Shown piece by piece: positions 34,555-45,999 of a stretch of DNA of 64,000 bases (position 1 is the stretch's first letter; each line of letters begins with the position of its first letter). Position numbers and translations under genes: made by a program. This DNA comes from Plazaster borealis (taxonomy: Eukaryota > Echinodermata > Asteroidea > Forcipulatida > Labidiasteridae): the NCBI GenBank assembly GCA_021014325.1, contig CM037462.1:17318135-17382134 (forward strand), in the 5' to 3' direction. The notes beneath the pieces are model-generated. The model did no database searches, was not told where the DNA came from, and saw only the letters and a program-made list of their open reading frames with translations.

Positions 34555-35214
34555 CCAACCTCGTTCCCATGGTGTACGATCTCGCCGCGCCATTTTGTTT
34601 TCTTTCCCAGAATGCCTTGCTCGATTATACACCCAGGGGTGCGTTTTGGCGGCGGTAACCAAAAACTGTTTCGGTTGTTGGTCGTTGGTTCTGCTGTTCA
34701 GACTGAACGATAACCGAGCTGTGAGCTCGGTTACCGTTTTGGTTATGACGTCAGAAACAATTATTGGTTACAGCCGCCAAAACGCACCCCTGGAAGTGTG
34801 AAACGAAAGTAGCCCATATATTTGGCTATTTTAATTAGTCCTGTGGTTGATCCATTCTGTTTTAGAGACTACGCAGAGCGCGCTGTCAAAATACGCATCA
34901 AGTCATAGAGCAACTGGCCCCTCCCATTCTTTTTCGATCTTGTGATACGTCTAACTGTATGCAGTTTAGGGAGACCATGTAAAAACATGATTTATTTGAA
35001 TGTATTGCGTCGAAATACTTGCATTTTTACACGCGTTCTACGTGCATTTTTACGCGCGTACAAGCGCCCTACAAGCGCTCGAATGTTATTAACAAGCGTG
35101 CACGCAAATCAGTCACTTTTGGGAGCCAATCAGCGTTGATTTTCAGTGTTTCCCTCCCAGGGATTAGTGGTGAGAGGAATCGATACGGCGCGCTGCCCAT
35201 GGTAGCGAGGCTGG
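34555..35214 (+). mobile_element. Composite element family H, copy 1
   Basis: It starts CCAACCTCGTTCCCATGG and ends CCATGGTAGCGAGGCTGG, an inverted repeat. It shares TTTCCCTCCCAGGG with family I near the right end, so H and I are related. A GTGAAA-type duplication flanks it (GGTGAAAC and AGTGAAAC). The body carries a nested hairpin (34634-34792) and CGCGTACAAGCGCCCTACAA repeats. A rearranged copy is at 59239-60281. The ORFs here are shared with that copy but have no motif. Confidence 0.75.
34634..34792 (+). mobile_element. Hairpin element nested in H1
   Basis: CAGGGGTGCGTTTTGGCGGC pairs with GCCGCCAAAACGCACCCCTG. Inner arms pair through GGTAACC, AACTGTTTC and CGATAACCGAG. The same flanks without the hairpin occur at about 59395-59425, which gives an empty-site reference. 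Confidence 0.85.
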
Positions 35215-37462
35215 AGTGAAACAGGAAATCGCGTAGGGCGCCCTCAAGCGTGGATAGGACTAGTCTTCAGTCACAGAGCGCCAAGCGCAATAACTACGAA
35301 CTTAGTCCATTGTCCTATATTCTGACGTTTAAAAGAGATTATAATTTGCTTGCTCATTTTTACTTTAAATCCACAATTTGAACCAATAAATCACCGTTAC
35401 TTCAATAAACTGAAGTCTAGAGTCAACTGATCGAAATTATCCTTGCTCTTGAATCACTTCTCTCCTCCCGTGCCAGAGTCAAGGTTTGATCTGATGCGAG
35501 AGTTACATCTCCACTCTTCATACAAGTCAGTAGAGTTAAAAGGCAATCTCGATTTCAACCCACAAAATGTCGAAATTGAGTTGGCACAATGGGCATTCAA
35601 CCTGTAATGGAGCAGTCTGTAGACAGTTAATGACAGGCTAAAGTGATGCCCGTCCGCCAGGTGTGTTTTTTAAAGACGTGTATTGCAGACGACTCCTTTA
35701 TTCGTCTTGATGATGCCGTTTGGTACTTTGAGCCGTTGGCTTGGAAACCAAGGTTTTTGTGAAAATGATCAATTTCTTTACTGTGAGAACAAGACGGCGA
35801 CAGACGTATCGATTGAGACCCCCGAGAAGCCCCCCCCCCCCCACGCCTATAGTATGAACTTTGAAGCTGGCGGTGTGCTTTTCCGACACCTGGAGCACAC
35901 ACGGGAACATAAATGGTAATTTAAGGAAGCGACAGGAAATCCTTTCGTCTCTTCATTATGTCACGCTTGACTGACATCAGAAGACTCTAAACTTCTTCTT
36001 TACGGTTTCCGAAATGAATGAGATGGTTTGTATTGGCACCTGGTAGAAGGATTTGTTTAGCATTTCCTGTTATCCGTTTTAAGGCTTGAAATTCTAATTA
36101 AGCAAAATCTCAAGAACGCGCGACTGTTTGATTTAGAATTAGACGTATCTTTGTATATTATTAAATTAAGTAGAGATGGTGACATTAGCTTTAGTCGATC
36201 CAAGTCGGAACCTTTATCGGAGAGGCATAGAGAAATACAAACCTGAAAACACACGTATCCATTGATAGAGGAAAAGGAAAGCAAACGATCTTGGGGCGAA
36301 TCTTATATATAATCTTATATATAATCTTGTTTGCTACCCCGAGAATCTGAAAAAAATATTCTCAGTCTCATTACCCCGCTAATATTGTACCTTTGTTTGT
36401 TCCTGGTCACATTATATTCACTAAAAAAAACAGTCAATATGACACAATATCAATACCCCGACATGAACCACATCCATAAAACATGTAATCACAATTTTAG
36501 GGTTTTATGTTTTTCAAGTCAACTATAGTCTTGGATTGTCTCTGAATTGGACAGCGCCATCATTTACCAATCGGTACATATTATTGTCTTTGCTCGCAAT
36601 CCGTTTATATATTTTTCATTGAAAGCTACTTGTATATGTAGAGGTATACCCTATCTTAGTTTCGAATATAATTTTTACTTAAAGAAAATGTGTTTATTTC
36701 AAAAGAAATGTAAAAGTTTTAAGAGAGTTGTTAGGGTATCTTTTACCAATAACTATTTGTTGAGGATCTTATAGTTTTATAGACTGGAGATAGCATGCTT
36801 CATCTATTTTATATATCCAGCTATACCAGCTATATAATACTGATAGAGATATCATCACACACTCCTAACCCTACGATGATAATCTGGCATTGAACACTCA
36901 ATCACTTCATGTGTTATAAAATATTCGTCATTGGACTTTTTTGTGAGCGGATTAATTTGAGTTATACCATCACCAACACTCACTTGAAGTGTCACAAGTT
37001 AGTGCCAGTCATTCATGGAGAGATGATCTTAAGTTGTTGAGTCAGTAGTAGAGGCCCCGTGAGCTGCCGGCACGTCTCCGTCGTTGAGGGAGCCTTAATC
37101 GCCCTGGCACGGTGCATGGCCATCAGCTTGGCCCGTAAAAAAGACGATCTGTGAAGTGTAAAGGCACATCATGCTTTTTGGACTTTTTTTTCTGTGCTTT
37201 TTGGTACAGTAATGTATTTCGCTCGTACATTAAGGCAAGCTTAGACGCAATCATTTGAGCATATTGAGACATTCCTCTTAATATCGTAGGTCGTATAGGC
37301 CTACTACTTAAGAGGTACCTAAGTATCTGCAAACAGAAGTTCAACTGCTTGTAATACGACTGTGCAGGATTTAAGGCAATGCATGGTTCAAATAGATCTT
37401 AAGATACGATAAACGTATTAGTTAATCAGATCATTTTAAAAGAACGGATGATTGGTATTAAA
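35215..37462. other. Unique sequence, no gene established
   Basis: ORFs of 60-91 codons on both strands are unassigned. A C-run lies at about 35828-35842, and the 14-base direct repeat CTTATATATAATCT lies at about 36302-36328. On the minus strand, about 37135-37020, a frame with C- or G-ending codons (RAKLMAMHRARAIKAPSTTE) is open for over 40 codons after a possible TTCACAG acceptor. That is suggestive but unassigned. Confidence 0.35.
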
Positions 37463-37505
37463 GCTCTCGACGTTTCGACTAGTTCTTCTGTGGGGGTTCT
37501 TTCTT
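37463..37505 (-). repeat. Decayed hammerhead-like core
   Basis: On the minus strand CAGAAGA is followed by AACTAGTC and then GAAACGTCGAG. That is the order of the motif at 60620-60667, but with one core base changed and almost no helix II. Confidence 0.3.
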
Positions 37506-38115
37506 GCGCGCGGTCCTTGAAGTTCTTAGTTTAAAATGTCGTTAAAGGGCACGTTTAAAACGACTATCGAAACTCGGTCAGCTCAAGACAGTTTCACTCT
37601 TGGTTTCACCTGACCCACATCACCACCTTTGGGATTTGAATGTTTTCTAACGCCTAAGTCAAACCATTGCTCATCTCTGCAGGTGCACAAAAATTCCGAC
37701 TGATGTTTCAGCAAAACAATTGAGATCGTGACAATGAGTAGAAAAGACAGCTAATTAATTGCAGCAAAGATCAACGGAGGTTTGCATTCGCGATATAAAA
37801 ACAAACACAATATCACAGGATCCCATCTCCATAATAATTATGCTCTTTGACTTCCTATCTCGTGGCCGGGGCATCTTAAGTCCCCGGGGATCCACAGAAC
37901 ATCAGATGAGAAAAAAAGGAACAACTTCAAACGGTCGAGGCAGTCAGGCGTTGCCGCGCTCTCACCGTCCTTTTTTCTGTCACCGACGACTGTTTGATCC
38001 ACTCTCAAAATTTGAAAACAAAATCTGAAAGATGAATAATTTATTCAATGCAAGGAACACCAAGAAGGATTTAAACACCAGACTAGCACAAACTAATCTC
38101 CCACGAGGATCACCG
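37506..38115. other. Unique sequence
   Basis: An 89-codon ORF at 37759-38028 has no motif. No repeats recognised. Confidence 0.4.
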
Positions 38116-38394
38116 TGGTCAAAATGAATAGACTGCAGGACTTGCAATCACAAGGTTGTGGGTTCGAATCCTACCAAGCTAACCGCTGATTTCACAATGA
38201 TATAGAATAAGTATTGTCGTCTATAGTTACTGAATCACAATTTCTTGCTTTGTGCAATTCATAGTCATAGACGTTAAACCAACGTTTGTATGAGAGAGAT
38301 TGGCTGTAGCCAGCTTGGTGTTTATATCCCCTTGTGGAAGTTTGCCGAGTTCCCTTGACGGGAAGATCACATAAACAAACAAACAAACAAATAT
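38116..38394 (+). repeat. tRNA-derived SINE with CAAA tail
   Basis: A tRNA-like head (GACTTGCAATCACAAGGTTG followed by the B-box GGTTCGAATCC) is preceded by a decayed A-box region. A non-tRNA body ends in a (CAAA)n tail. The minus-strand ORFs are shadows of the body. Confidence 0.65.
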
Positions 38395-38397
38395 TAT

Positions 38398-38557
38398 GGC
38401 CGTTTCCGAAACCATGGCTTGGGCTTGAGCTCTGGTTTGGGTTCTGTCCGCCTGATTGAAGCCCCGTAAGGGAAGTGCACGTCTTCTAAATAACTGACAG
38501 AACCTAAGCCAAACCCAAGCCCAAGCACAATCCCAAGCCTTGGTTTCGGAGAGGGCC
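38398..38557. mobile_element. MITE family G, copy 1
   Basis: GGCCGTTTCCGAAACCATGG with CTTGGGCTTG pairs with CCCAAGCC-TTGGTTTCGGAGAGGGCC. It abuts the SINE tail. Relatives are at 46825-46953, 50410-50531 and 54698-54841. Confidence 0.8.
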
Positions 38558-38624
38558 TTTGTCTCTGAGCCACACTGTTGTCAATAAGAGTTCAGCAACG
38601 CATACAAGCTTAATAAAAACTCAC

Positions 38625-38695
38625 TGGCTATTCTTGTATGGATTTGAACCATCGACCGTGTGATTGCAAGCCAGGTATTGCTTATAATGGTTGAC
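38625..38695 (-). repeat. SINE head fragment
   Basis: On the minus strand CTGGCTTGCAATCACACGGTC is followed by the B-box-like ATGGTTCAAATCC. It resembles the head of the SINE at 38116. Only the B-box half is preserved. Confidence 0.45.
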
Positions 38696-38767
38696 ATTTC
38701 GAAGTCAATGTTTACGGTAACATCATTAAAAACTTCGTAGGGATTGTGGACTGGAATGAGTCAATAC

Positions 38768-38818
38768 TCTAGCAGCTCGACGTTTCGATCACTGTCTTCA
38801 GCAGAATACGAAGCCAGT
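38768..38818 (-). repeat. Decayed hammerhead-like core
   Basis: On the minus strand CTGAAGA, then CAGTGATC, then GAAACGTCGAG. Both conserved boxes are intact, but the bases between them cannot form a proper helix II. Confidence 0.35.
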
Positions 38819-39164
38819 GCATGTATCACGTTTTATTAGTTGTCTTTCCTTTTTCTTTTTGGATCTTCAACACAACCATCGAAGTAGTATTGTCTTGTTT
38901 ACTTTTGTTGTATTTGTTTAAACCTTAAGGTGCGTGTTTAAATTGTCCATTAAGATTAGGAGATCATGTTGTATCGAATTATAAATTCATAATTCGATAG
39001 CAGTACCGACGCTTCTCTTGTATTCGATGTAATTCGATGTAAATTCAGAATGACACTAAAGGTATAAAAACACGTGGGAAATATGGTTGGTCGTATGGGT
39101 CGTTGAACCAGAGTCGGATGTTTTCAGTTACAAAAAGAAAACCTTCTATCTCTTTCTATCTCTT
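38819..39164. other. Unique spacer
   Basis: AT-rich, with a short GTATTCGATGTAATTCGATG duplication near 39020. No gene. Confidence 0.4.
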
Positions 39165-39380
39165 GCGTCGGCGATAAAGCTGAACAGTTTGAACAATTGA
39201 ACACAAAAATTGATGAAACAATCTTGATCCCTTGAGCGGTCGGAGACTCGCGGCTAAAAGTGTACTTGAATTTGCCCGGCGGTAAAATAATCCACAATTA
39301 ACTAAATGGAGACTTGAACCAACGACCTCCGGAACTTGGGATACTGTTTTGAAGTTCTCAACCACTGAGTAGTACCGGTG
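39165..39380 (-). repeat. tRNA-derived SINE, minus strand
   Basis: The minus strand has an A-box-like ACTCAGTGGTTGAGAAC and the B-box GGTTCAAGTCTCC with normal spacing (39376-39308). A body extends toward 39165. No tail is resolved. It resembles a tRNA gene head but runs past it without an acceptor stem. Confidence 0.6.
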
Positions 39381-42136
39381 ACGTGAGGTCAGTGGCCTGT
39401 GGGTAGGTGTGGAGTGGATGGAGTACTTATATGTTCATATCTCAATTATTAATGTTTGTTGATAACGCACATCGACCGATTCGTGAAAATTGAGGTAGTG
39501 TACCGTATTGGATTTGTTTACCGACATGGTAAAGCCGTCGGGTTAGTTTTGTGTATCCATTGCAGGTCTATGCTTCCTGACTGTGTATGGATAGATGGTC
39601 TCCCACGATACTCCTCGAAACAAGACTGGCTTTCTACACCGAATGGTATCTCCAAATTCACCTTCACTGTGTGTGGGATGTTGGCCAAATGTATTCAAAT
39701 GACAGGCATTGATGCACTGTGTATTATAGCGCGCCAAAACCGGTAGATTATACCGTGGCGTGTTGTTTGCGCAACGACGGCTATAAGCCATACCCAGCGA
39801 GTTATCAATTTCCAACCGTCAATTTCGCTGGGATTGTGACAGTGACAGTGACACTGATATGTGAATCTTGATATAGCTCGACTCTTGATAATATTTCGCT
39901 TTCTATCAACGTTCTCCAGTGGGAAGGAATCAAGCACGTTTTGTAAATTACACCAACTGCATGGTGGGCCTGTGGGTGTCTTCTATTTAAAACACATGTT
40001 CTTCTTAGCAGGAATAGGCCAGCGTAAGTATACCTTTCTCATTGTCGGATTTGTCATATTAGATTTGTACCAAATACTTGCCGCCTCTTTGTTTTGTAGT
40101 CATATGTCATAGTTGATGAGTGGAACACATGTGCAGCGAGCGTGCTCGTTTCCAGGTAGCGCTGATATTTTATAATTTATAATTGCCGTTGCGGTTCTAC
40201 CTATACTATTATTGTGTACTTGCATTATTTTATTTAAACAACCCTACTGCTGGGACGCAGCTGTTTAATACCGTTTTTACATAAATAACATGGAAGGTGT
40301 GAACGAAATACCCTTGAATTCGAAGATGATATTTAATTCATGAACATAAAGACAGTTAACATTTCAATGTGGTTGTTGATTTTTGTTTTGTTTTGGTTTA
40401 TTTTGTTTGGTCTTTCACGCTGGTTATGCCATCAGAAAGGGAAATCCTATTAGCTTAGTTGATGACGTCAAAGATTACGTTATGCATGGCCAGTCATCGC
40501 CAGTATCCCATGCTAGTAATAAGGTATATTGGTAACTCCAATACCGGTATTCCCATAAAACATTCATTATCACAGTTCATGTAAATCTGTATTGAATATC
40601 AAGTATAACGTTCATACAAAATAATTGATGAAGCAAATGCTACGATATTTTAAGACAAGTACAGGATTTGGATTTATCAAATTTGAAAAGGTTGATTATA
40701 GTTTCAATCTGAGAGCGTTCTGGTCATCAAGTTGTACCAGATCCAATCCTCCAGAGAAAAATATGTAATTCTGAAACACAGCCAAAGACTAGGAAATAGC
40801 ATTTGTATAGACCAACACACAAAACACCTTTGTTCATTTTGATTGCCGCAACTGAAATAAGCCACCGGATGAGAACAACGTGCACAATAAAATCCCTGAC
40901 AAGACAGCCGAATATTTTCGTTGATTTCTCTTAAGACGTATCAATAGAATTCGATGAAATGTTTACAGGGTGATTGGTGGTACATTTGAAGTAGAAGATA
41001 TGAATAAATTTACCACAATACACCAGGATTCTACGTATATATTTACCGAACGACTAGTCATGAGTGTGTCGTGTTTTTTCTTTTCTTTCTTTCTTGTTAA
41101 TAGCCAAACGCAATGACCTGAAACTTTCATGGTTCAGTGAGTTGATGTTCATATTGATTCACGTGTAATGAAGACAGTCAAAGACAAAAAATCTCCGTCG
41201 TAGTTCACCTTCAACTTATCTAGAAGCACATTGCAGTTCACAATGCGTTAACAATCCCAAACGTGCTGTTTAACAAGTTTAGACATTCAAGATACCGTGC
41301 AAGTATCGCGCGTATTCAAACATTAATAATTTCTTTTGGAACCCCTAGGCTCACGAGTGCAGTGCTCTATCCGCGAATACGACTAAATCGCCCGCGTTAA
41401 CGTTCGAATCACTCAATACTTGCAAATTCTACTGAACTACTTCAAATGAAGTTACCAGATATAAGAACTGGATTTAACTAAATTTAGAATATTCAATTTG
41501 ACTATTTTACAAAGAAAACACTCATGGAGAAGACGCGCATGCGGTCTGTTACGTCATGTGGTCTGTATTAATGGCGCCAACAGTCACTTGTGCCCGCCAT
41601 TTTGATCCTCTTTGCAATAGGCCTATATGCATCATGAAATGTCATTATACAAATTGTATAAAGCGAGACTAATTGTATTTTGGTTGCCTGCATTTTTTGT
41701 GATATTTTTTTTCTGTTTTGGGAGGAAACAACGATACAAGTCTATTCAGCGTAGATAAAGACAAATGACAGGAAAAGTAATTGTCGATGAACATGAATCT
41801 AATTGTTTCAATCTCACTAATTATATAGTTTATACTGGTACAAATCCTCAACAGATAAATATTAAATGTCCATCTGAAATAGGGTCAATGTGGAGGAAAT
41901 AGTTTTTGAAGAACCCTCAGTGACTGTTGTTTGTTTCGATTGCCGGTCACAATTGGCCCCATACTGATTGCGCACAAAATCTCTAACAAAACAAATAACC
42001 GTTTTGGGTTTTTTCACTGAAATGTGAAAAGATTTGATGAATTTTCGCAGCTTATTTGTACGGTGTACTATTTGAAGACTAGATGGTGTGAGTGAATTTA
42101 CTCTTCTAAAACAAACAATGGTGTACTTTTTTTCCT
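39381..42136. other. Repeat-poor stretch, no gene established
   Basis: At 39500-39850 both strands are open for about 90 codons in a GC-raised patch (plus 39456-39746, minus 39543-39815). No domain is recognised on either. The rest is AT-rich with no repeats. Confidence 0.35.
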
Positions 42137-42511
42137 TTAAAGGTATCGTACACGTTTGGTATGACTCAAAACAAATATTAGCATAAAAACTTACTTGGTA
42201 ACAAGCAACGGAGAGCTCTTGATAGTATAAAACATTGTGAGAAACGACTCCCTCTGAAGTAACGTAGTTTTTGAGAAAGAGGTCATTTCTCACCAAAATA
42301 ATAAAAACTTCTTGCAAGAAGTTTTTATTCCTCATCTGAAAGCACACAAATTTGTTCAACAAGGGTGTTTTTTCTTTCATCATTTTCTTGCAACTTCGAT
42401 GACCAATTGAGCCCAAATTTTCACAGGCTTGTTATTTTGTGCAAACGTTGGGATTACACCAAGTGAGAACACTGGTCTTTGACAATTACCAAACGTGTAC
42501 AGTGCCTTTAA
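42137..42511 (-). mobile_element. TTAA-bounded MITE family A, copy 6
   Basis: Full-length and inverted: TTAAAGGTATCGTACACGTTTGG and CCAAACGTGTACAGTGCCTTTAA. The longest ORF of the whole window (184 codons, 41862-42416) runs through it and is a repeat artefact. Confidence 0.9.
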
Positions 42512-43032
42512 TGGCCTGCAGTGTACACAACACAATCGGCCGATTAAAACCATTTCTACATAACAGAAATTTACTATTGACTAACAGAGATGACAGAACA
42601 CTTGTATTGCATTGTGTTGGACTCTGCGCCCATAGCATAAATAAACATAAAAATATGTGCACTTCCTAATTAATAACAGAAGCAACAGACGGCATTTTTA
42701 CATGATCACGTGGTTTAAGACACCACACGGTCGGTTACACCAACAGCGCCATCAACTGCACATTTAAATTATGAAATACGAGTAAGACTTATACACATTC
42801 AAATAATAGTGACTTAATTTATTCATTCCTCGTAAGTTTAAAAGAGTCAAATTTGTTCATCAAATCGACTTTATTCTTTATTTTCCTTTAATCGTTGACG
42901 ATTGCTGGACGTGGGTGAAATGTTAAATGCCGGGAGTCTATTAGTGAAAACAAGCTGGAATATTCGTGGAACAGCTCTACCAAAATGACTCAATCAAGTG
43001 AAAACTGTGCCGCGACCTACAAAAAATATCCC
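42512..43032. other. Unique spacer
   Basis: AT-rich, no gene or repeat recognised. Confidence 0.4.
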
Positions 43033-43287
43033 CTACCACGCAATCCACCTGCGAGGCTGGCCGAGTCCTCCTTTTCCCTGTATATGTTTTGCTACTCTGT
43101 GTACATAATCAGCCAAATCCACGGCCTCTTTCCAAATGCCATTTGAATTGCATGAAGCGTTTGATGCAATGTCGAGTTGTCTCCGGGGAGCGTGCCCACA
43201 GACCCATTCGATAAGATGCTGTTGCCCTTGAGCTTCTCGCGCTTCCAACCCGGTATCAGCTTTAAGGATCTCGCTGGCTCGATTCAT
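43033..43287 (-). other. Possible exon, unknown product
   Basis: The frame stays open upstream of the ATG at 43287 to a TAA about 14 codons earlier. The peptide looks like a globular protein segment (QHLIEWVCGHAPRRQLDIAS ... EAVDLADYVHRVAKHIQG). The region has more G+C than its flanks, overlaps no repeat, and has a CGCAG|GTGGAT donor-like site near its end. I recognise no family. It could be an internal exon or an old gene fragment. Confidence 0.25.
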
Positions 43288-43950
43288 ATACGGGATAAGG
43301 CAAGCAAGCAGGCTATAGTGGTCACTGTTTTAACACATTAGTATTTCCCCTTTAAGGCATTTTCCACGTTCTGTGCAGTTCTTGCGAGTACATTAAGTTA
43401 AGTAAGGTCAAAGAACAATTGAGAAATAATGAAGAAGACCAGGAAAATGCGAATCATTATGCATGGTACATTGGTTCCGGTACCAGACTATATCACACAG
43501 TGGTTCCCGCATATTTGAGTATTTTTTACTGAAATGCCGAATGTCATGGTTACTTCGTATTTCTGTTGGTTTGTGGAAACAAATTCAGTGATCTATCCAT
43601 ATCCACTAACCTGTTATACCGAGTATGATGCATCTTTTAATAAGGCTGCAGGTGGCTTCCGATGGCGGTGTTTGAATTTAGCCATGAGGGTCATATAACT
43701 TTATGAAGCCAGCCTATCCTAATAAAGACTAAGTAAAAGAAAAATGCAATGTTTAAAAGAAGATATTATCAAGCGCTTTTTCCATAGGCATTTATCATGG
43801 TACAACCATGGATGAATATCCACCATCTTGTTTTCTTTCCATTCGAACCAATCCAATCCAGAACGAGGCCAGAAGGCAATAGTCTGAACCATAGTGATCA
43901 GTTGTACGTGATTGCTCGTTTCACGTATAAGGAACACGACATACACGACG
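43288..43950. other. Unique sequence with one dispersed block
   Basis: No gene. Near 43812-43892 the recurring short block CACCATCTTGTTTTCTTTCC ... AACGAGGCCAGAAGG occurs (see findings). Confidence 0.4.
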
Positions 43951-44322
43951 TACACTCTAACAGCTCCCGGGTCAGTATTGACCCGGATCCAGGTTCCGTG
44001 GGGCCTGACCCATTTCTGGGTCAATATAATGACACCAACGATGATGATGTTGATGATGATGATGACACCAATTGCGATTTTGGCACATCACCCCAATCTA
44101 TGCCACACCTTCTACGATGCTCAGCCCTTGAGGAGCAGTGCTGCCTTGAAGACCTGAAGGCAGCAGACGAGAAGGCTGTGAGATGTGCCCAATCAAAATG
44201 ACCCAGAAATGGGTCAAACTGACTCAAAATCCAAGTCGAAATCCAATGTTTGACCACTTCTCCGGGTAAGCCTGACCCAGAAATGGGTCAGACCCCATGT
44301 GACCCGGAAACAGGGTCAGGTC
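43951..44322. mobile_element. TA-bounded MITE family C, copy 3, with captured sequence
   Basis: The left end TACACTCTAACAGCTCCCGG matches the family. TGACCCATTTCTGGGTCA, TGACCCAGAAATGGGTCA and related blocks follow. Between the first two palindromes lies a (GAT)n tract and a reverse-transcriptase fragment. The right terminus is truncated after TGACCCGGAAACAGGGTCAG. Confidence 0.8.
44061..44201 (+). pseudogene. Non-LTR retrotransposon reverse transcriptase, C-terminal fragment
   Basis: Reading from the GAT tract, TNCDFGTSPQSMPHLLRC gives a CxFG...Q(S/T)M-HLL-C motif, followed by ALEEQCCLEDLKAADEKAVR. A Cys/His motif of this form is common just after the RT domain at the end of non-LTR retrotransposon ORF2 (recalled from the family). 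Only about 45 codons remain. There is no catalytic FADD-type motif. The TGA stop at 44199-44201 is part of the MITE's own TGACCCAG block. It is inactive. Confidence 0.6.
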
Positions 44323-45070
44323 ATTGCTGAGCTGCATAAACATTGGCCATTATAGACCCCTGTAATGACGTCACACGCTCACACATGGCCCTTACTGGGG
44401 TTAAGTCTCTTAGTGGTGCAGTTGCATATTAACTTGCGTATATGCAAGGTTTTCCACACCCAAAGAGGCACTCGTCGAATACTCACACCACCGTCCACGA
44501 TAAGACTTCACTTCAAATCATGTATGAAATTGTCGGGAAATTGAAAACAACAATTAACACAGTGCAATCGATGATATTCCACTATATACTTTTCTTTACA
44601 ATGAAAAGCAATTTTGTTTTTCCACAAATTTCAATGAAAGCTGTTAATTACAAAATGCATTAACTCGACTGAAACCTCTTCAAATACAGCAGTCGTATTC
44701 AAAATCAATTTCATCGAAATCACCCACGTCCACATTTAAAATATCAAATAATAACTTGAGGCAAAATGGACGGACTCGGTCTTTGTTACTCGCGGGTTTC
44801 GAGTCCGTCGACCTGCCATGTTTGAAAACATCGTGACAGCTTTCCAAACTTAAAATGTCACTGATGCCTTTCCCTTCATATCATTGCAGTCTTCTACTTT
44901 TGTATCAAAACACGTATGGTAACAAAGCATCTCTGAATTTAACAGCAGCCATTCTATTTGTTTTGCGCATCTCTGACCTTTTTTCCCAACCGTAACCTTT
45001 TCTGTTCTCATCCCCGGGGAACAATGTCTTTGGGGTTCCGTGCAGCCGGCTTTCAACAACCGGGAGCGGG
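44323..45070. other. Unique sequence, no gene seen
   Basis: A 73-codon ORF at 44442-44663 is unassigned. The minus-strand ORFs at 44850-45117 run into the inverted repeat. Confidence 0.4.
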
Positions 45071-45340
45071 TTTTTTTTTACACCGCAGCGAGGGGTTTTG
45101 TAATGTAACACTGTCAATTACGTCTTGAGATAGGAGTCTACGTCTAACCCTAAACCCTAACCCTAACCCTAACCCTAACCCTCACCCTAACCCTCACCCT
45201 AACCCTCACCCTAACCCTAACCCTAAACCCAACCCTAACCCTAAACCTAACCCTTTATAGGCATAAATGTTTGTAGTCTCATCTCAAGACAGGAATTGGC
45301 AGTATTACAGTACAAAACCCCTCGCTGCGGTGTAAAAAAA
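45071..45340. repeat. Inverted repeat enclosing telomeric DNA
   Basis: The left arm (45071-45140) and right arm (45271-45340) are reverse complements: CACCGCAGCGAGGGGTTTTG, a GTAA-ACTGTCAATTACG block and TCTTGAGATAGGAGTCTAC match their counterparts with few differences. The arms enclose the telomeric array. Confidence 0.85.
45145..45254 (+). repeat. Interstitial telomeric repeat (CCCTAA)n
   Basis: About 110 bases of CCCTAA units in one orientation. In the middle, CCCTCA alternates with CCCTAA three times, a 12-base higher-order pattern. A few AAACCC/CCTAAACC variants occur at the ends. The unit matches the animal telomere TTAGGG. It lies in the middle of the window, flanked by ordinary sequence. 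Confidence 0.95.
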
Positions 45341-45999
45341 ATGCAACCGGGGAGTGCCGCTTCATTTTTTTTTCCCCGGCAGTTTCTACATCTTGTTACG
45401 GTGAGCTTAGCCAGTCAAATTCCAGCGCTTGCCGGACACAATCCGCCAGCTTCTTTTACATGCAGCAATCATTTTCCGTCCAAAATAGATTGGATGGAAA
45501 AGGGCTAAACATGGAATAATATTTACCTTGTTTCCCCATTGGATGTGGTACGGTGTTTCGTGAACGCCTTTTTTGATCGTGACTTGACTTTTTATATATA
45601 CGCATCTACTCTAATCACAATCCCCCATGCAAGTGCTGTATATTCCCGTACCGTATTTCCACTATTATTATGCATTCATATGAAGTCTCGCACAGTATTT
45701 TGATTAGTTACAAATTGTCCATATTCTGAACTGCTGATATCATCATGTTTATTTATAAAGACACGACATACACGATAAGTAACATGCCCGGGTAGCCTCT
45801 GCCACGAGGCGCTTATTTCTGCCAAAAATATCGCAGATGGATTGTGGGGAGCAACCTTGGCTAGAAATAACCCTATATACCGTAACTGAATTGGGAAGGT
45901 AAAATTATGTCATGAATAACTTCGTGAATTTACATAATTATGATTTCAAAATGTTTTTGTACCTCTCCGGTCATGGGATTGCTTTGTTTTAGATTGTAT
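45341..45999. other. Unique sequence, no gene seen
   Basis: A 70-codon ORF at 45296-45508 starts inside the inverted repeat. No motif. Confidence 0.4.

Noticed and set aside
39456..39815. Opposed 90-codon ORFs in a GC-raised patch
   Set aside because: Openness on both strands reflects composition, and neither frame shows a recognisable domain.
41862..42416. 184-codon minus-strand ORF, the longest in the window
   Set aside because: About three quarters of it is the translation of family A copy 6. The same peptide pieces recur wherever family A occurs.
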